Positions 51,125-60,341 of a DNA stretch of 64,000 bases are shown here, in pieces. The notes under the pieces were generated by a model that made no database searches, had not been told where the DNA came from, and saw only the letters and a program-made list of their open reading frames with translations. The position numbers were made by a program, and so were the translations under genes. The stretch is from Nesterenkonia haasae (GTDB lineage: Bacteria; Actinomycetota; Actinomycetes; Actinomycetales; Micrococcaceae): assembly GCF_010119385.1 (NCBI RefSeq), contig NZ_VFIE01000019.1:122809-186808 (forward strand). Reading direction: 5' to 3'. Each line of letters begins with the position of its first letter. Within the stretch, counting starts at the first letter, position 1.

Positions 51125-52219
51125 TCAGACGGGGCGGAACTGAGAGATCACGGGGCAGTCCATGGGATCTGAGTAGCCCAGGCCGACTCGGTTGAGGTAT
51201 CTGATCACGATGCCCCAAGACTCGACCAGGCCAGCCTCGGTATAGGTGATCCCGCGCTCTTCACAGAACTCGCGGACCAGCGGCTGCACCTTGCGGAGGT
51301 TCGGGCTGGCCATTCTGGGGAAGAGGTGGTGTTCGATCTGATAGTTCAATCCGCCCATGGCCGTGTTCATGATGCGGCCGCCGCGGACGTTGCGGGAAGT
51401 CAGGATTTGCCGCTGCATGAAGTCGACTTTTGCGTCCTTGGGGATCAACGGCATGCCCTTGTGGTTCGGTGCGAACGTGGCACCCATGTAGACACCGAAG
51501 ACTGCGACCTGTACGGCGATGAATGCCGCTCCTAGGCCGGGGCCGAGCAGAAGAATGATCGCTGTGGGGTATCCGATGAGCCTGATGGCGAGGAACGCAC
51601 CTTCAGTCCAGCGGTGCTTGAGGTTCTTGGTCGTGATGACCGTGTGGACCGCGTGGTAGTGCAGAACAAAACCGAACAGCGTGAGAATGGGGAAGAAGAA
51701 CCAGCCCTGGCGTTTGGCGAACCAGGCAGCGATGCCTGTTCGTCCAGCAGCGTCCTCTGGGACGAAGGTCAGGGTACCGGCGGCGATGTCCCCGTCCTTG
51801 CCGATCACATTGGGGTGGGCGTGGTGCCTTCCGTGCTTCTTGGCCCACCAACCGTAGGACATGCCCACCACGAGGTTGCCGACGATGCGGGAGAGGCGAT
51901 CGTTCTTCTTCCCGCTGTCGAAAACCTGCTGGTGCGCGGCATCGTGGGCGAGGAAGGCGACTTGAGTGAAGAGGACGCCGAACAGCACTGCCACCGCGAG
52001 CTGCCACCACGAATTACCGACGAGGACCAGCAGCGTACCCGCGCCGATGAAGCTGAGGGACAGCGCGATGACGCGGCCGATGTAACTCTGAGCCCCACGT
52101 TCCATGAGCCCTGCATCCTTAACGCGCTGGGCGAGCTCAAAGAAGTCATTGGTCTGCCTATTGGGGGCGGGCTTACGCTCGGACCGCGTGGCGGAAGCTG
52201 GTTCTTGGGTGATCGTCAT
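51125..52219 (-). CDS. Membrane fatty acid desaturase
   Basis: 364 residues. The three histidine boxes of the di-iron desaturases are present: HDAAHQQVF (about 105), KHGRHHAHPN (about 143) and LNYQIEHHLFP (about 295), and hydrophobic segments lie between them. The third box with QIEHH is that of the linoleoyl-CoA/DesA3-like group. It introduces a double bond into acyl chains at the membrane, using an external electron donor. ATG at 52219 is chosen as GAGCGG precedes it; a longer frame upstream lacks support. It is a single-gene unit. Confidence 0.92.
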   Translation of the reverse strand: MTITQEPASATRSERKPAPNRQTNDFFELAQRVKDAGLMERGAQSYIGRVIALSLSFIGAGTLLVLVGNSWWQLAVAVLFGVLFTQVAFLAHDAAHQQVFDSGKKNDRLSRIVGNLVVGMSYGWWAKKHGRHHAHPNVIGKDGDIAAGTLTFVPEDAAGRTGIAAWFAKRQGWFFFPILTLFGFVLHYHAVHTVITTKNLKHRWTEGAFLAIRLIGYPTAIILLLGPGLGAAFIAVQVAVFGVYMGATFAPNHKGMPLIPKDAKVDFMQRQILTSRNVRGGRIMNTAMGGLNYQIEHHLFPRMASPNLRKVQPLVREFCEERGITYTEAGLVESWGIVIRYLNRVGLGYSDPMDCPVISQFRPV

Positions 52220-52349
52220 TGTCCGCTCAAATCCCTCTCTCGCACGTGGCCACGAACCGGGCACGGTCCGCTCTTATCTCAACGATATGCGAGTCGAGTC
52301 CGCCGCGCGTCACCCGTAGGAGCCAAAGTGACCCCCTACCGGGGTACTG

Positions 52350-54224
52350 TCACAGTGGTAGAACAGCCCTCACCGCGAAGCCTCCGTCACCGGTTCTTCC
52401 GGTGCTCACACTGCCCCCCACCGCGGTCGCGCGTTCACGGATTCCGCTGAGCCCCAGCCCCGCCCCGGGGGCAGGCTCCACGATCTCCTTGGGGGATGGT
52501 CCATTCAGCACCGAGATGCGCAGCTGCCTCCCACCATCGTGGCTCTCCGGGGTCACCTCGACCTCCACTGTCGCTGAGGGTGCATGCCGCAGGGCGTTAC
52601 TCAACGCCTCCTGGACGATTCGGTAGGCAGCAAGCCCGGTGGCAGCCGGCGCCTGGGCGTCCTCAGAAAGGTTGAGGCCGCTGTAGGTGATGGTGGTTCC
52701 GGATGCGCGAGTCGCATTGATCAGCCCATCGATGTCCTCCAAGCCCGGCTCCGGCGCTGTGGGCACCTCGTCCTCACCGCGCAGAATGCTCAGCAGCATG
52801 CGCATCTCCCCGAGGGCCTGCCGGGAGGACCCGGCGATTTCATCGAATTCACGCAGCGCGGTGGAGCTCATACCAGGTATGCGGTATTGCGCTGTGGCAG
52901 CTTGGACACTGATGACTGACATCGAGTGGGCCACCACGTCATGGAGCTCGCGTGCGATCCTATTGCGCTCCTGGAGCTCTTTGCGGCGCCGGTCCTGTTC
53001 AGCGCTGGTCCGTTCGGCGGCCTCCAACCGGCCTGCGTTGAGGATCCATATCCTGACCAAGACCCCAATGACCACCACGCCCGCGGTGACGGAGGCATAC
53101 ACAATACTGTTGGCCATCGCCCCGTCGGGCATCTCTGCGACACCGAGCAGCGCCACGAGCGTCAGTACCGCACCGGCACACCATGCCGATACCGCGAGGT
53201 ACCACGGACGGGCCAGTGCCGCGACTGTGAGGACCGCCGACTGGGTGATCATTGACGTGACGGGCCATGGCCATGGCGCCGCACCCGAGTCGACGGCTGC
53301 CAGCATGATGCCGCCGGCCGCACCAAGGGAGAGCGCTAGTCCTATCCATGGCCGGTGCAGGGTGAGCACCACGGCCCCACAGTGGACCAGCACCAAGATG
53401 AGGGCAATGACTACGTTGACCGAGTGAACCGTGGAGGTGATCGGCCACCCCACACAGAAGAGCACCACCGCCGCGAAGCCGGTCCCGATCCAGGACCAGG
53501 CCGCTGGACTGAACGAAGCCGTGCGGTAGCTCCCGTACCCGGAGGAGGCGCCGTAGGTGCTGGTTGCTTCCCGCCCCCCTGGTGCTAACAGCGCCGTACT
53601 CAAGGACGCATCCGCTGCTGCCAGCGCATGGATGACTGCCGGCAGGGTGGCCAGCACGGCCAATCCGAGGAGGAAGAACACTCCGGCATCCAGGGCGTAC
53701 TGCGTGGCCGCCGTCGGAGGAACCAGTCCCGGATTGATCAGGCGCAGCAGCTGGATGAACGATCCCTCATCCGGCAGGAAGAGTGACCAGAAGAAGTAGG
53801 TCACACCCGCGGGCCCGACGACTGACCACGCGAGCGCCACCACAAAGGTAATCAGTCTCAACGGGATCGTGATGAGCATCTCGAAGACCAGATCCAGCCA
53901 CCGCCGAGGATCCTTCAGGACTCGCAGCCGGTCCTTCACACCGGACCCGAGGGCTTGGTACGCCACCGGAGGCGTCGTTGCCCCCCAACTGCGCAGTCGG
54001 GTCCTGTCCAGTTCGGCGAAACCTGAGGCGACCACCAAGGTCAATGGCATCAGCAGGGCTCCGACCCACACGATTGCGGTCGCCGCTGATACCACAGTCA
54101 TGACCAGCAGCAGGCTGAAACTGAACAGGGCGATCGGGAACCCGGGCAAAACGTAGGTGTAGTCCCGAGCCAGGCGTCGGGCGATTCCCCGGGTTCGCTC
54201 AGCGTGCTGCCATGTGGACGTCAT
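52350..54224 (-). CDS. Sensor histidine kinase with putative sensor domain
   Basis: 624 residues. The N-terminal 230 residues hold four hydrophobic helices in the pattern of the PF13796 sensor domain (YTYVLPGFPIALFSFSL, FEMLITIPLRLITFV). A second block of TM segments runs to about 385. HisKA_3 follows with ARELHDVVAHSMSVI (His about 435), and the ATPase domain ends GAGLGLSGIRERA. The start at 54224 avoids a weaker upstream codon; TACTGT adjoins ATG. It pairs with the divergent NarL-type regulator. Confidence 0.9.
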   Translation of the reverse strand: MTSTWQHAERTRGIARRLARDYTYVLPGFPIALFSFSLLLVMTVVSAATAIVWVGALLMPLTLVVASGFAELDRTRLRSWGATTPPVAYQALGSGVKDRLRVLKDPRRWLDLVFEMLITIPLRLITFVVALAWSVVGPAGVTYFFWSLFLPDEGSFIQLLRLINPGLVPPTAATQYALDAGVFFLLGLAVLATLPAVIHALAAADASLSTALLAPGGREATSTYGASSGYGSYRTASFSPAAWSWIGTGFAAVVLFCVGWPITSTVHSVNVVIALILVLVHCGAVVLTLHRPWIGLALSLGAAGGIMLAAVDSGAAPWPWPVTSMITQSAVLTVAALARPWYLAVSAWCAGAVLTLVALLGVAEMPDGAMANSIVYASVTAGVVVIGVLVRIWILNAGRLEAAERTSAEQDRRRKELQERNRIARELHDVVAHSMSVISVQAATAQYRIPGMSSTALREFDEIAGSSRQALGEMRMLLSILRGEDEVPTAPEPGLEDIDGLINATRASGTTITYSGLNLSEDAQAPAATGLAAYRIVQEALSNALRHAPSATVEVEVTPESHDGGRQLRISVLNGPSPKEIVEPAPGAGLGLSGIRERATAVGGSVSTGRTGDGGFAVRAVLPL

Positions 54225-54344
54225 ACAGTACACAGTACGAAACATTCCGCATTCTCCGCGTCCTGCTCAGGGCTGATTCTCACCAGTGTCCGGCTGATAC
54301 TTCTGAGGTACCCCGCCAGCGAATAGAAGGGGCGAACACTGCTG

Positions 54345-54350
54345 TACCGT
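54345..54350 (+). promoter_or_regulatory. -10 element, leaderless response-regulator promoter
   Basis: TACCGT, then AAACCC, then GTG at 54357: six-base spacing, no ribosome binding site. In the same 132-base gap, CAGTACACAGTACG lies next to the kinase start (54225-54240), a repeated GTAC motif like that upstream of the other two-component-linked operon. Confidence 0.5.
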
Positions 54351-54356
54351 AAACCC

Positions 54357-55040
54357 GTGGTCACCACCCCTGAACCTTCTGATGTGCGCGTCCTGATTGT
54401 GGACGACCAGCATATGATCCGCGCTGGCTTCGCTGCGCTGTTGGACGCCCAGGAGGGAATCGACGTGGTCGGCACCGCTGAGGACGGGGCCGGCATTGCC
54501 CAGATTGTGGAAGACACCAAGCCGGATGTGGTGCTCATGGACATCCGCATGCCCGAGGTCAATGGGCTGGAGGCCACCCGCACGGTCCTCGCCATGCCTG
54601 GCGAGCCTCCGCGAATCCTGATGCTGACCACCTTCGACGCCGATGAGTATGTCTTCGCGGCCCTGCGTGCCGGCGCCAGCGGGTTCCTGCTGAAGGACGC
54701 GACCCCGGAGGAGCTGGTTCACGCCGTGCGAGTCGTGGCACAAGGCGACGCGCTCCTCTCACCGCGGATCACCCGGACACTGATCGCTGACTATGCCGAA
54801 CGGCCCCCGTCCCCCGCACAGAACAAGGCTCTGCTGGAAGGTTTGACCGAACGTGAACTCGACGTGATGCGGCTCATCTCCCGCGGCCTGCCCAACGCTG
54901 ATATTGCTGCCAGTCTCTTCCTCGCCGAGCAGACGGTGAAGACTCACGTGTCGCGAATCCTGAGCAAGCTGCAGCTGCGTGACCGGACTCAAATTGTGGT
55001 CACCGCCTACGAATCCGGGTTGGTCCGCCCCGGGGAGTAA
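54357..55040 (+). CDS. NarL/LuxR-type response regulator
   Basis: 227 residues. The receiver opens VRVLIVDDQHMIRAG, with the phosphoacceptor Asp in VVLMDIRMPE (about 60) and Lys in GFLLKDA. The LuxR HTH shows LTERELDVMRLISRG and AEQTVKTHVSRILSKL. It starts with GTG six bases after a TACCGT -10 box. It is divergent from its presumed kinase across 132 bases. Target genes are not evident apart from this pair. Confidence 0.93.
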   Translation: MVTTPEPSDVRVLIVDDQHMIRAGFAALLDAQEGIDVVGTAEDGAGIAQIVEDTKPDVVLMDIRMPEVNGLEATRTVLAMPGEPPRILMLTTFDADEYVFAALRAGASGFLLKDATPEELVHAVRVVAQGDALLSPRITRTLIADYAERPPSPAQNKALLEGLTERELDVMRLISRGLPNADIAASLFLAEQTVKTHVSRILSKLQLRDRTQIVVTAYESGLVRPGE

Positions 55041-55080
55041 CCCCATCAGAAGGTCCAGCGGGCTCTGATTGAATAGGATC

Positions 55081-57261
55081 ATGACGACGCCTGCACCCCC
55101 CATTGCCAAGAAGGTTCCCACCCAGCGCACCCACCACGGCGACACATTCAACGATCCCTACGAGTGGCTGCGTGACAAGGACAACCCGGAAGTTCTTGAG
55201 CACCTACGGGCTGAGAATGCCTTCACTGAAGCGATCAGCGCGGATCAGGAGCCACTGCGAGAGGCGATATTCGGTGAGATCAAGCACCGCACAGTGGAGA
55301 CTGATCTCTCCGTACCAGCCCGACGCGGCAACTGGTGGTACTTCGTCAGGACTATCGAAGGACAACAGCACCCGCTGTTCTGCCGGGTACCAGCTGCGGA
55401 GGAGGCGTCGTCGTCGTTGGCCGCGTGGACCCCACCTGAAGTTTCTCCAGGTGTCCCTCTGCAGGGTGAGGAGACCTACTTCGACACCAACGCGGAGGCG
55501 GCAAAGCATCCCTTCTACTCCCTGGGCGGCATGGCTGTCAGCGAGGACGGCACACTTCTGGCCTACTCGGAAGACACATCCGGGGACGAGCACTTCACGC
55601 TTCGGCTGAGGAACCTCAACACCGGTGAGGCGTACCCCGAGTCAGTTGAGAATGTGCACTACGGAGTGCATCTCTCCCCCGACGGCGAGCGCGCCTACTA
55701 TTTCACCGCAGATTCTGCGTGGCGGCCCTTCCGGCTGTGGCAGCACACAGTGGGCACCCCAGCTTCCGCGGATCGGCTCCTGTTGGAAGTCGAGGACATT
55801 ACTCAGTGGTCCGGCGCAGGGCTGTCCGCCGACCGGCGTGACCTGGTGATCGAGTCCGGCAACTCCGAATGGAACGCCACCCGCCTCTTGGACACCACAG
55901 ACCCTGAGGCCGAGCCACAACTGATCATCCCCGCAGAGCGAAAACTGCTGAACTCCGTCACCCCATGCGATCTGGACGGTGAGCGCATGCTGCTCATCAC
56001 ACACAATCAGGACGGTCCGAACAACGCTGTCTCGCTCACCAGAGCTGAGGCGCTGATGCATCAGGCTGATGCCGAAACATTGGATCTGGGCAGCACCGTG
56101 ATCCAGCACGACGACGCAGTAAAAATTGACGATAGCCTCACCGTGACGGCAGCCCAAGTGCTGGTAGAGGCGCGAATCAGCGCGAACCCATCAGTTCGGC
56201 TGTTGTCCTGGGACACCGTCCGTCAGGTGCGCGACGGTGGGGCAAGTGTGGTGGCGTCGTCGTTGTCTGGTCCTAGCTTCGAGGACCCGATGCACTCGGT
56301 GAATGTGGTGCAGGCCCGATACGACGCCCCTCTGTTCCGCGTTCTGTATTCCTCCTGGTTGGTCCCGGACCGCGTCTACGACATACCGCATCATGACCCT
56401 GCACCACTGCTGCGGCGTGAGACCCCGGTCAACGACTACGACCCCGAGGACTACCGGGCCGTGCGGGAGTGGGCGGTGGCCCAGGACGGCACCCACATTC
56501 CTGTGACCGTCCTGCACCATAAGGACGTCCAGCCTGATGGCAGCAATCCTGCGGTGATCTACGGCTATGGTTCTTACGAGATCTCCAATGATCCGGGCTT
56601 CGGCGTTCCGAGACTCAGTCTGCTGAACCGGGGGATCGTGTTCGCGATCGCCCATATCCGCGGCGGCGGCGAACTTGGCCGGCTCTGGTATGAGAATGGC
56701 AAGAAGCTGCAGAAGAAGAACACGTTTACGGATTTCCTCGCCGCTACCGACCACCTGGTGGCTTCCGGGTGGGCCGATGCCGACCGTATCGGTGCGATCG
56801 GCGGGTCCGCCGGTGGGCTGCTGATGGGGGCTGTGGCCAATCTTGCTCCGCAGAAGTACCGGGCGATCCTGGCGCAGGTGCCTTTTGTTGACACTCTGAC
56901 AACGATCTTGGACCCCGACATGCCGCTGTCTGCCGGCGAGTGGGAGGAGTGGGGCAACCCGATTGCGGACCCTGAGGTCTACCACTACATGAAGTCCTAC
57001 TCACCGTATGAGAATGTCCACCCTGCTCATTACCCGGCGATCGCAGCTGTGACCTCACTGCATGACACGCGAGTGATGTACGTGGAACCGGCCAAGTGGG
57101 TTCCTGCGCTGCGGGAACACCAGCAGGGGCCAGCACCCATTGTTCTCAAGACCGAGATGGACGGCGGTCACGGCGGAGCCTCCGGCCGCTATGAGAAGTG
57201 GAAAGACCGCGCCTGGGACTACGCCTGGGTGGCGAGTTTCCTGGGAGCTGCAGACGCCTAA
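55081..57261 (+). CDS. S9-family prolyl oligopeptidase / oligopeptidase B
   Basis: 726 residues, normal length. The N-terminal propeller starts TQRTHHGDTFNDPYEWLRD. The C-terminal alpha/beta hydrolase domain shows GYGSYEISNDPGFG, AIAHIRGGGELGRLWYE, the nucleophile Ser in GGSAGGLLMGA (about 575), Asp in the SLHDTRV region and His in MDGGHGGASGR. It is a cytoplasmic serine peptidase cutting short peptides after proline or basic residues; sequence favours the oligopeptidase B group. ATG at 55081 is preferred; an in-frame ATG four codons earlier is possible. Two nested hairpins close the gene. Confidence 0.92.
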   Translation: MTTPAPPIAKKVPTQRTHHGDTFNDPYEWLRDKDNPEVLEHLRAENAFTEAISADQEPLREAIFGEIKHRTVETDLSVPARRGNWWYFVRTIEGQQHPLFCRVPAAEEASSSLAAWTPPEVSPGVPLQGEETYFDTNAEAAKHPFYSLGGMAVSEDGTLLAYSEDTSGDEHFTLRLRNLNTGEAYPESVENVHYGVHLSPDGERAYYFTADSAWRPFRLWQHTVGTPASADRLLLEVEDITQWSGAGLSADRRDLVIESGNSEWNATRLLDTTDPEAEPQLIIPAERKLLNSVTPCDLDGERMLLITHNQDGPNNAVSLTRAEALMHQADAETLDLGSTVIQHDDAVKIDDSLTVTAAQVLVEARISANPSVRLLSWDTVRQVRDGGASVVASSLSGPSFEDPMHSVNVVQARYDAPLFRVLYSSWLVPDRVYDIPHHDPAPLLRRETPVNDYDPEDYRAVREWAVAQDGTHIPVTVLHHKDVQPDGSNPAVIYGYGSYEISNDPGFGVPRLSLLNRGIVFAIAHIRGGGELGRLWYENGKKLQKKNTFTDFLAATDHLVASGWADADRIGAIGGSAGGLLMGAVANLAPQKYRAILAQVPFVDTLTTILDPDMPLSAGEWEEWGNPIADPEVYHYMKSYSPYENVHPAHYPAIAAVTSLHDTRVMYVEPAKWVPALREHQQGPAPIVLKTEMDGGHGGASGRYEKWKDRAWDYAWVASFLGAADA

Positions 57262-57276
57262 GGTGCGCGGGAACCA

Positions 57277-57316
57277 CGATGGGACTGCCAAACCAGACTC
57301 TTAATGTGTCCCATCG
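57277..57316. terminator. Hairpin after the S9 peptidase gene
   Basis: CGATGGGAC (57277-57285) pairs perfectly with GTCCCATCG (57308-57316) around a 22-base loop, 16 bases after the stop. Confidence 0.4.
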
Positions 57317-57351
57317 CCCCTCCCCCTGGGGCCAGGAAACTCAACATAAAC

Positions 57352-57407
57352 GCAACATCCGGTGGGACACCATCACTTGACGCTTGAGGTGTCCCACCGG
57401 ATGTTGC
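57352..57407. terminator. Bidirectional terminator between peptidase and pyrophosphatase genes
   Basis: A perfect 20-bp inverted repeat (57352-57371 with 57388-57407) with a 16-base loop, between two convergent genes. It is the longest perfect hairpin seen in the window and should stop transcription from both sides. Confidence 0.85.
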
Positions 57408-57423
57408 TTCCGCAAGGATGGGG

Positions 57424-57909
57424 TTAGCTGGTGAACCGCTCAATGGAACGAGTCAGTTCGGCCTCGGCCTCTTCGCGGCCCTCCCAGCCTTCGATCTTGA
57501 CCCATTTCCCTGGTTCAAGGTCCTTGTAGCGGGTGAAGAAGTGCTCGATCTCTTGGAGCAGGTGCTCGCCCAGGTCGCTGATCTCCTGAATGTGGTCGAA
57601 CCGCTTGTCGTCTGGAACGCAGACCAATTTGGCGTCGCCGCCGCCGTCGTCAGTCATGTTCAGAACGCCGACCGGCCGGGCCTCCACCACTACTCCGGGG
57701 ATGAGGTCCACTCCCGGGATGTAGACCAGCGCGTCCAGAGGATCGCCATCCTCACCGAGCGTATCGTCGAAATACCCGTAGTGAGTGGGGTACTGCATGG
57801 GAGTGAACAGCACTCGGTCTAGACGCAGGCGGTGCGTCTCGTGGTCGATCTCGTACTTCACACGCGAGCCGGTGGGGATTTCGATGGTCACGTCGCGGAC
57901 AATTGCCAC
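57424..57909 (-). CDS. ppa: Inorganic pyrophosphatase
   Basis: 161 residues, a family I soluble pyrophosphatase. The signature [14 protein letters not shown] (about 51-64, the D-x-D-x-x-D metal ligands) is intact, with [12 protein letters not shown] near the start and a second metal region around [12 protein letters not shown]. It hydrolyses pyrophosphate to two phosphates in the cytoplasm. Converges on the S9 peptidase gene with a shared terminator. A good ribosome binding site (AAGGAGGAAC) precedes ATG. Confidence 0.96.
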   Translation of the reverse strand: MAIVRDVTIEIPTGSRVKYEIDHETHRLRLDRVLFTPMQYPTHYGYFDDTLGEDGDPLDALVYIPGVDLIPGVVVEARPVGVLNMTDDGGGDAKLVCVPDDKRFDHIQEISDLGEHLLQEIEHFFTRYKDLEPGKWVKIEGWEGREEAEAELTRSIERFTS

Positions 57910-58011
57910 TGTTCCTCCTTGATGTTCAGGTCGGGTTCCTACCGATCAGCGTATAACGAGGGCGCCTTTTCCCGCTCGATGATGGCACCGAAGCGGGTTA
58001 GTGTACTGACC

Positions 58012-58548
58012 ATGACTGAGGATCTGGGCCCGACGCTGCTCACGGAACGCTTGCGGCTCCGAGTTCCGACTGGGGCCGATACAGAGTTTGCGCAGAGCAT
58101 GTATTCGAAGCCGGAGGTGGTGAGGTACATCGGCGCCGGTGAACCTGAGCTCAGCATGGAAGAGGCTGCGGCGCGCATTGAACGGTACCGGGCGAGGTTC
58201 GGCCCATTGACCGGGGTCTGGATGGTGGAGGGGCGGGAGGACCGGGTCCCCCGAGGATTCGTGCTGTTGAAGCCGATCCCGTTCTCAAGCGGCTCGACAG
58301 CCGAACAGGAGGACATCGAGATTGGCTGGCATCTGCATCCGCATGCTTGGGGATCTGGCTTCGCCGCTGAAGCGGCCGCGGCACTCCTCGCACACGCTGA
58401 GTCTCAGGGGCTCCAACGTCTGGTGGCAGTGACGCACCCGGACAATGACGCATCAAAGGCGGTCGCTGTAAGGCTGGGTATGACGGCGGCCGGGCTTACC
58501 ACCCGCTACTACGACACCACCTGCGAGTTGTTCTGCCTTGACCTGTGA
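58012..58548 (+). CDS. GNAT acetyltransferase, RimJ/RimL-like
   Basis: 178 residues. LLTERLRLRVPTGADTEF opens a RimJ-type GNAT fold; EIGWHLHPHAWGSGFAAEAAAALLAHA holds the acetyl-CoA loop (split at about 105-131), and AVTHPDNDASKAVAVRLGM follows. ATG at 58012 is chosen; TAGTGT seven bases upstream suggests leaderless expression. Its last 40 bases overlap the tail of the convergent GNAT gene. The acceptor is unknown, perhaps a protein N-terminus or a small amine. Confidence 0.87.
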   Translation: MTEDLGPTLLTERLRLRVPTGADTEFAQSMYSKPEVVRYIGAGEPELSMEEAAARIERYRARFGPLTGVWMVEGREDRVPRGFVLLKPIPFSSGSTAEQEDIEIGWHLHPHAWGSGFAAEAAAALLAHAESQGLQRLVAVTHPDNDASKAVAVRLGMTAAGLTTRYYDTTCELFCLDL

Positions 58549-59144
58549 AGTGAATCGGTGAGACCTAACCGGCTTTCGAGGTTGAACATCACGGCAGGCC
58601 ATTCGCCGGCGACGATGGAGAAGATCACCGTGTCACGCACAGTGCCGTTGGACAGGACCTCGTGTTGCCGCAGTACACCGTCTTGTTTGGCGCCAAGCTT
58701 GGCAATTGCGGCGCGAGACTGGTGATTGAACCAATGCGTGCGGAACTCCACACGGAGGCATTCCAGATCTTCGAAGGCCCGCTGAAGCATCAGCAGTTTC
58801 ATGGCGGGGTTGATGGAGGTGTGCTGGACACTTCGGGACAACCATGTGGACCCGATCTCCAACCTTCGGTGTTCCTCACTGATCGCCATATAGGTTGTCA
58901 TGCCAACTGCTCGCCCAGAGCTCGGTTCAATCACGGCGAAGGGCACCATTGTTCCGTCTTGATGGAGGTCTAATCGGCGTTGGATTTCCTCATCCATACC
59001 CGCCGGGGAGGGTATCCGGGTGTACCAGGTCTTCCACAGTTCGCCGACCCGCACCGCCTGTGACAGATCGGAGGTGTGCTCGTGCCGCAGCGGCTCGAGA
59101 CGGACGAACTCATTGCTCAGCACTGGGATCTCAAGATACTCCAT
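58509..59144 (-). CDS. GNAT acetyltransferase, RimJ/RimL-like
   Basis: 211 residues. LSNEFVRLEPLRHEH is the typical beginning; LEIGSTWLSRSVQHTSINPAMKLLML carries the acetyl-CoA-binding part (split at about 96-120) and FRTHWFNHQSRAAIAKLGAK follows. The subgroup resembles RimJ-like enzymes with an IGSTWL segment. TACGAT six bases before ATG indicates a leaderless start. The start overlaps the end of the upstream DNA glycosylase gene by 14 bases, and its end overlaps the convergent GNAT gene by 40. Confidence 0.87.
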   Translation of the reverse strand: MEYLEIPVLSNEFVRLEPLRHEHTSDLSQAVRVGELWKTWYTRIPSPAGMDEEIQRRLDLHQDGTMVPFAVIEPSSGRAVGMTTYMAISEEHRRLEIGSTWLSRSVQHTSINPAMKLLMLQRAFEDLECLRVEFRTHWFNHQSRAAIAKLGAKQDGVLRQHEVLSNGTVRDTVIFSIVAGEWPAVMFNLESRLGLTDSLHRSRQNNSQVVS

Positions 59145-60294
59145 CGTGTAATCGTAGCTGGGTGCCAAGTTGCCGGGACAGTGTCTCGGCAGCTGATTTC
59201 GCGCGGGCGAGGACGCTTCGGGCGGCAGTGCCCGCAGCGGGGTAGATGCGGTTGACGATGAGTTCGTTGTTGCTGCGCCACAGATCAACCCGTCCGATAA
59301 GTTCGGTCCCGGAGAGCACGCCCATGACGTAGTGTCCGTAGATGCGCTTGTCTCTGGGTACATACGCTTCGAAGGTGTAGTCGAACCCGAATATGCGTTG
59401 AGCCCGGCGGCGGTCGCGCAGCAGTGGGTCAAAGGGGCCGATCAATCGGGCCTCCTTGATGGGTCCGTAGCCGGCAGGGTGCGCCCCCGTGTCCAGGAGC
59501 TCGGGCAGTGCGTACGCGGTTTCTTTCCATCCCGGGACCATAAGTGGCTCGAGTTTGGCCAATTCAATCCCGGCCGCGGCGTCGCTCTTGCTCAGGTGAT
59601 AGTGGTGGGCGAAGTCACTGACCGTCAGGACAGCAAGACTGCCGGCTGCGCGTCGGGCCAAAGCTGCACGCAGCTGGTCAGCGGGCAGCTGTTCAGCCTC
59701 TCGGACCTCAGCAGGCAGGGCGCGTTCGGGGAGGTCAAAGAGCCGAATCACGCCGTCGCGCGCAGTAATCACCAGCTCTCCCGTGCGGACCATGAGTTCG
59801 GCCGCACCTTTGATCGCAGACCAGTTCCAGCCGGTGGTGCGTGCTGAATCCAAAGCCTTCTCTATGGTGCCGATCTGCACACCGCGAGGCGCTGAGGCGA
59901 CGACATCCCGGATCTGCTGTCGGAGCCGGTCTGAAAGAGTTGCTCCTTGTTTTTCCCGGACACTCTGCCGGCGCAGCTCCAATAACCCCCAGTCTTCGAG
60001 CGGGAATATGCAGGCGACTTTAGTGAAGGACTCAAAAGCCACCGGGTATTGACCCGGCCACAGGGCAGCGTCAACATAATCAGCTCTGTGCTTTCGCGGC
60101 AAACGGGTCAGGCAGGTCAATCGCTGGGCTGTGGCGACGCGGGTGAGGGGGTCCAACTGGATCAGACCGATTCCGCGCAGCACATCGGCAGCATCACCGT
60201 ATTCCCCGCTCGCACCCGGCGAGGGGATTCGCTGCGCGTGCACCACTGCCTGGCGAACCCACTCAGCAGTGACAGTCGTGGATCCATTCGGCAT
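59131..60294 (-). CDS. YcaQ/AlkX-like winged-helix DNA glycosylase
   Basis: 387 residues of the HTH_42 family. The active-site motif Q-hydrophobic-D appears as GLIQLDPLTRV (about 45-55), matching the QxD of YcaQ rather than the QxQ of AlkZ. Several winged-helix segments follow, and LIGPFDPLLRDRRRAQRIFGF and YVPRDKRIYGHYVMGVL are family marks. Members unhook interstrand crosslinks or remove alkylated bases. ATG at 60294 has AGGA seven bases upstream. It lies 47 bases after the MFS gene and overlaps the GNAT gene downstream. Confidence 0.85.
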   Translation of the reverse strand: MPNGSTTVTAEWVRQAVVHAQRIPSPGASGEYGDAADVLRGIGLIQLDPLTRVATAQRLTCLTRLPRKHRADYVDAALWPGQYPVAFESFTKVACIFPLEDWGLLELRRQSVREKQGATLSDRLRQQIRDVVASAPRGVQIGTIEKALDSARTTGWNWSAIKGAAELMVRTGELVITARDGVIRLFDLPERALPAEVREAEQLPADQLRAALARRAAGSLAVLTVSDFAHHYHLSKSDAAAGIELAKLEPLMVPGWKETAYALPELLDTGAHPAGYGPIKEARLIGPFDPLLRDRRRAQRIFGFDYTFEAYVPRDKRIYGHYVMGVLSGTELIGRVDLWRSNNELIVNRIYPAAGTAARSVLARAKSAAETLSRQLGTQLRLHDGVS

Positions 60295-60341
60295 AGTCCA
60301 ATCCTGCCATGAGCCTCCCGCCCGGGAGTCACCCAGGAGTA

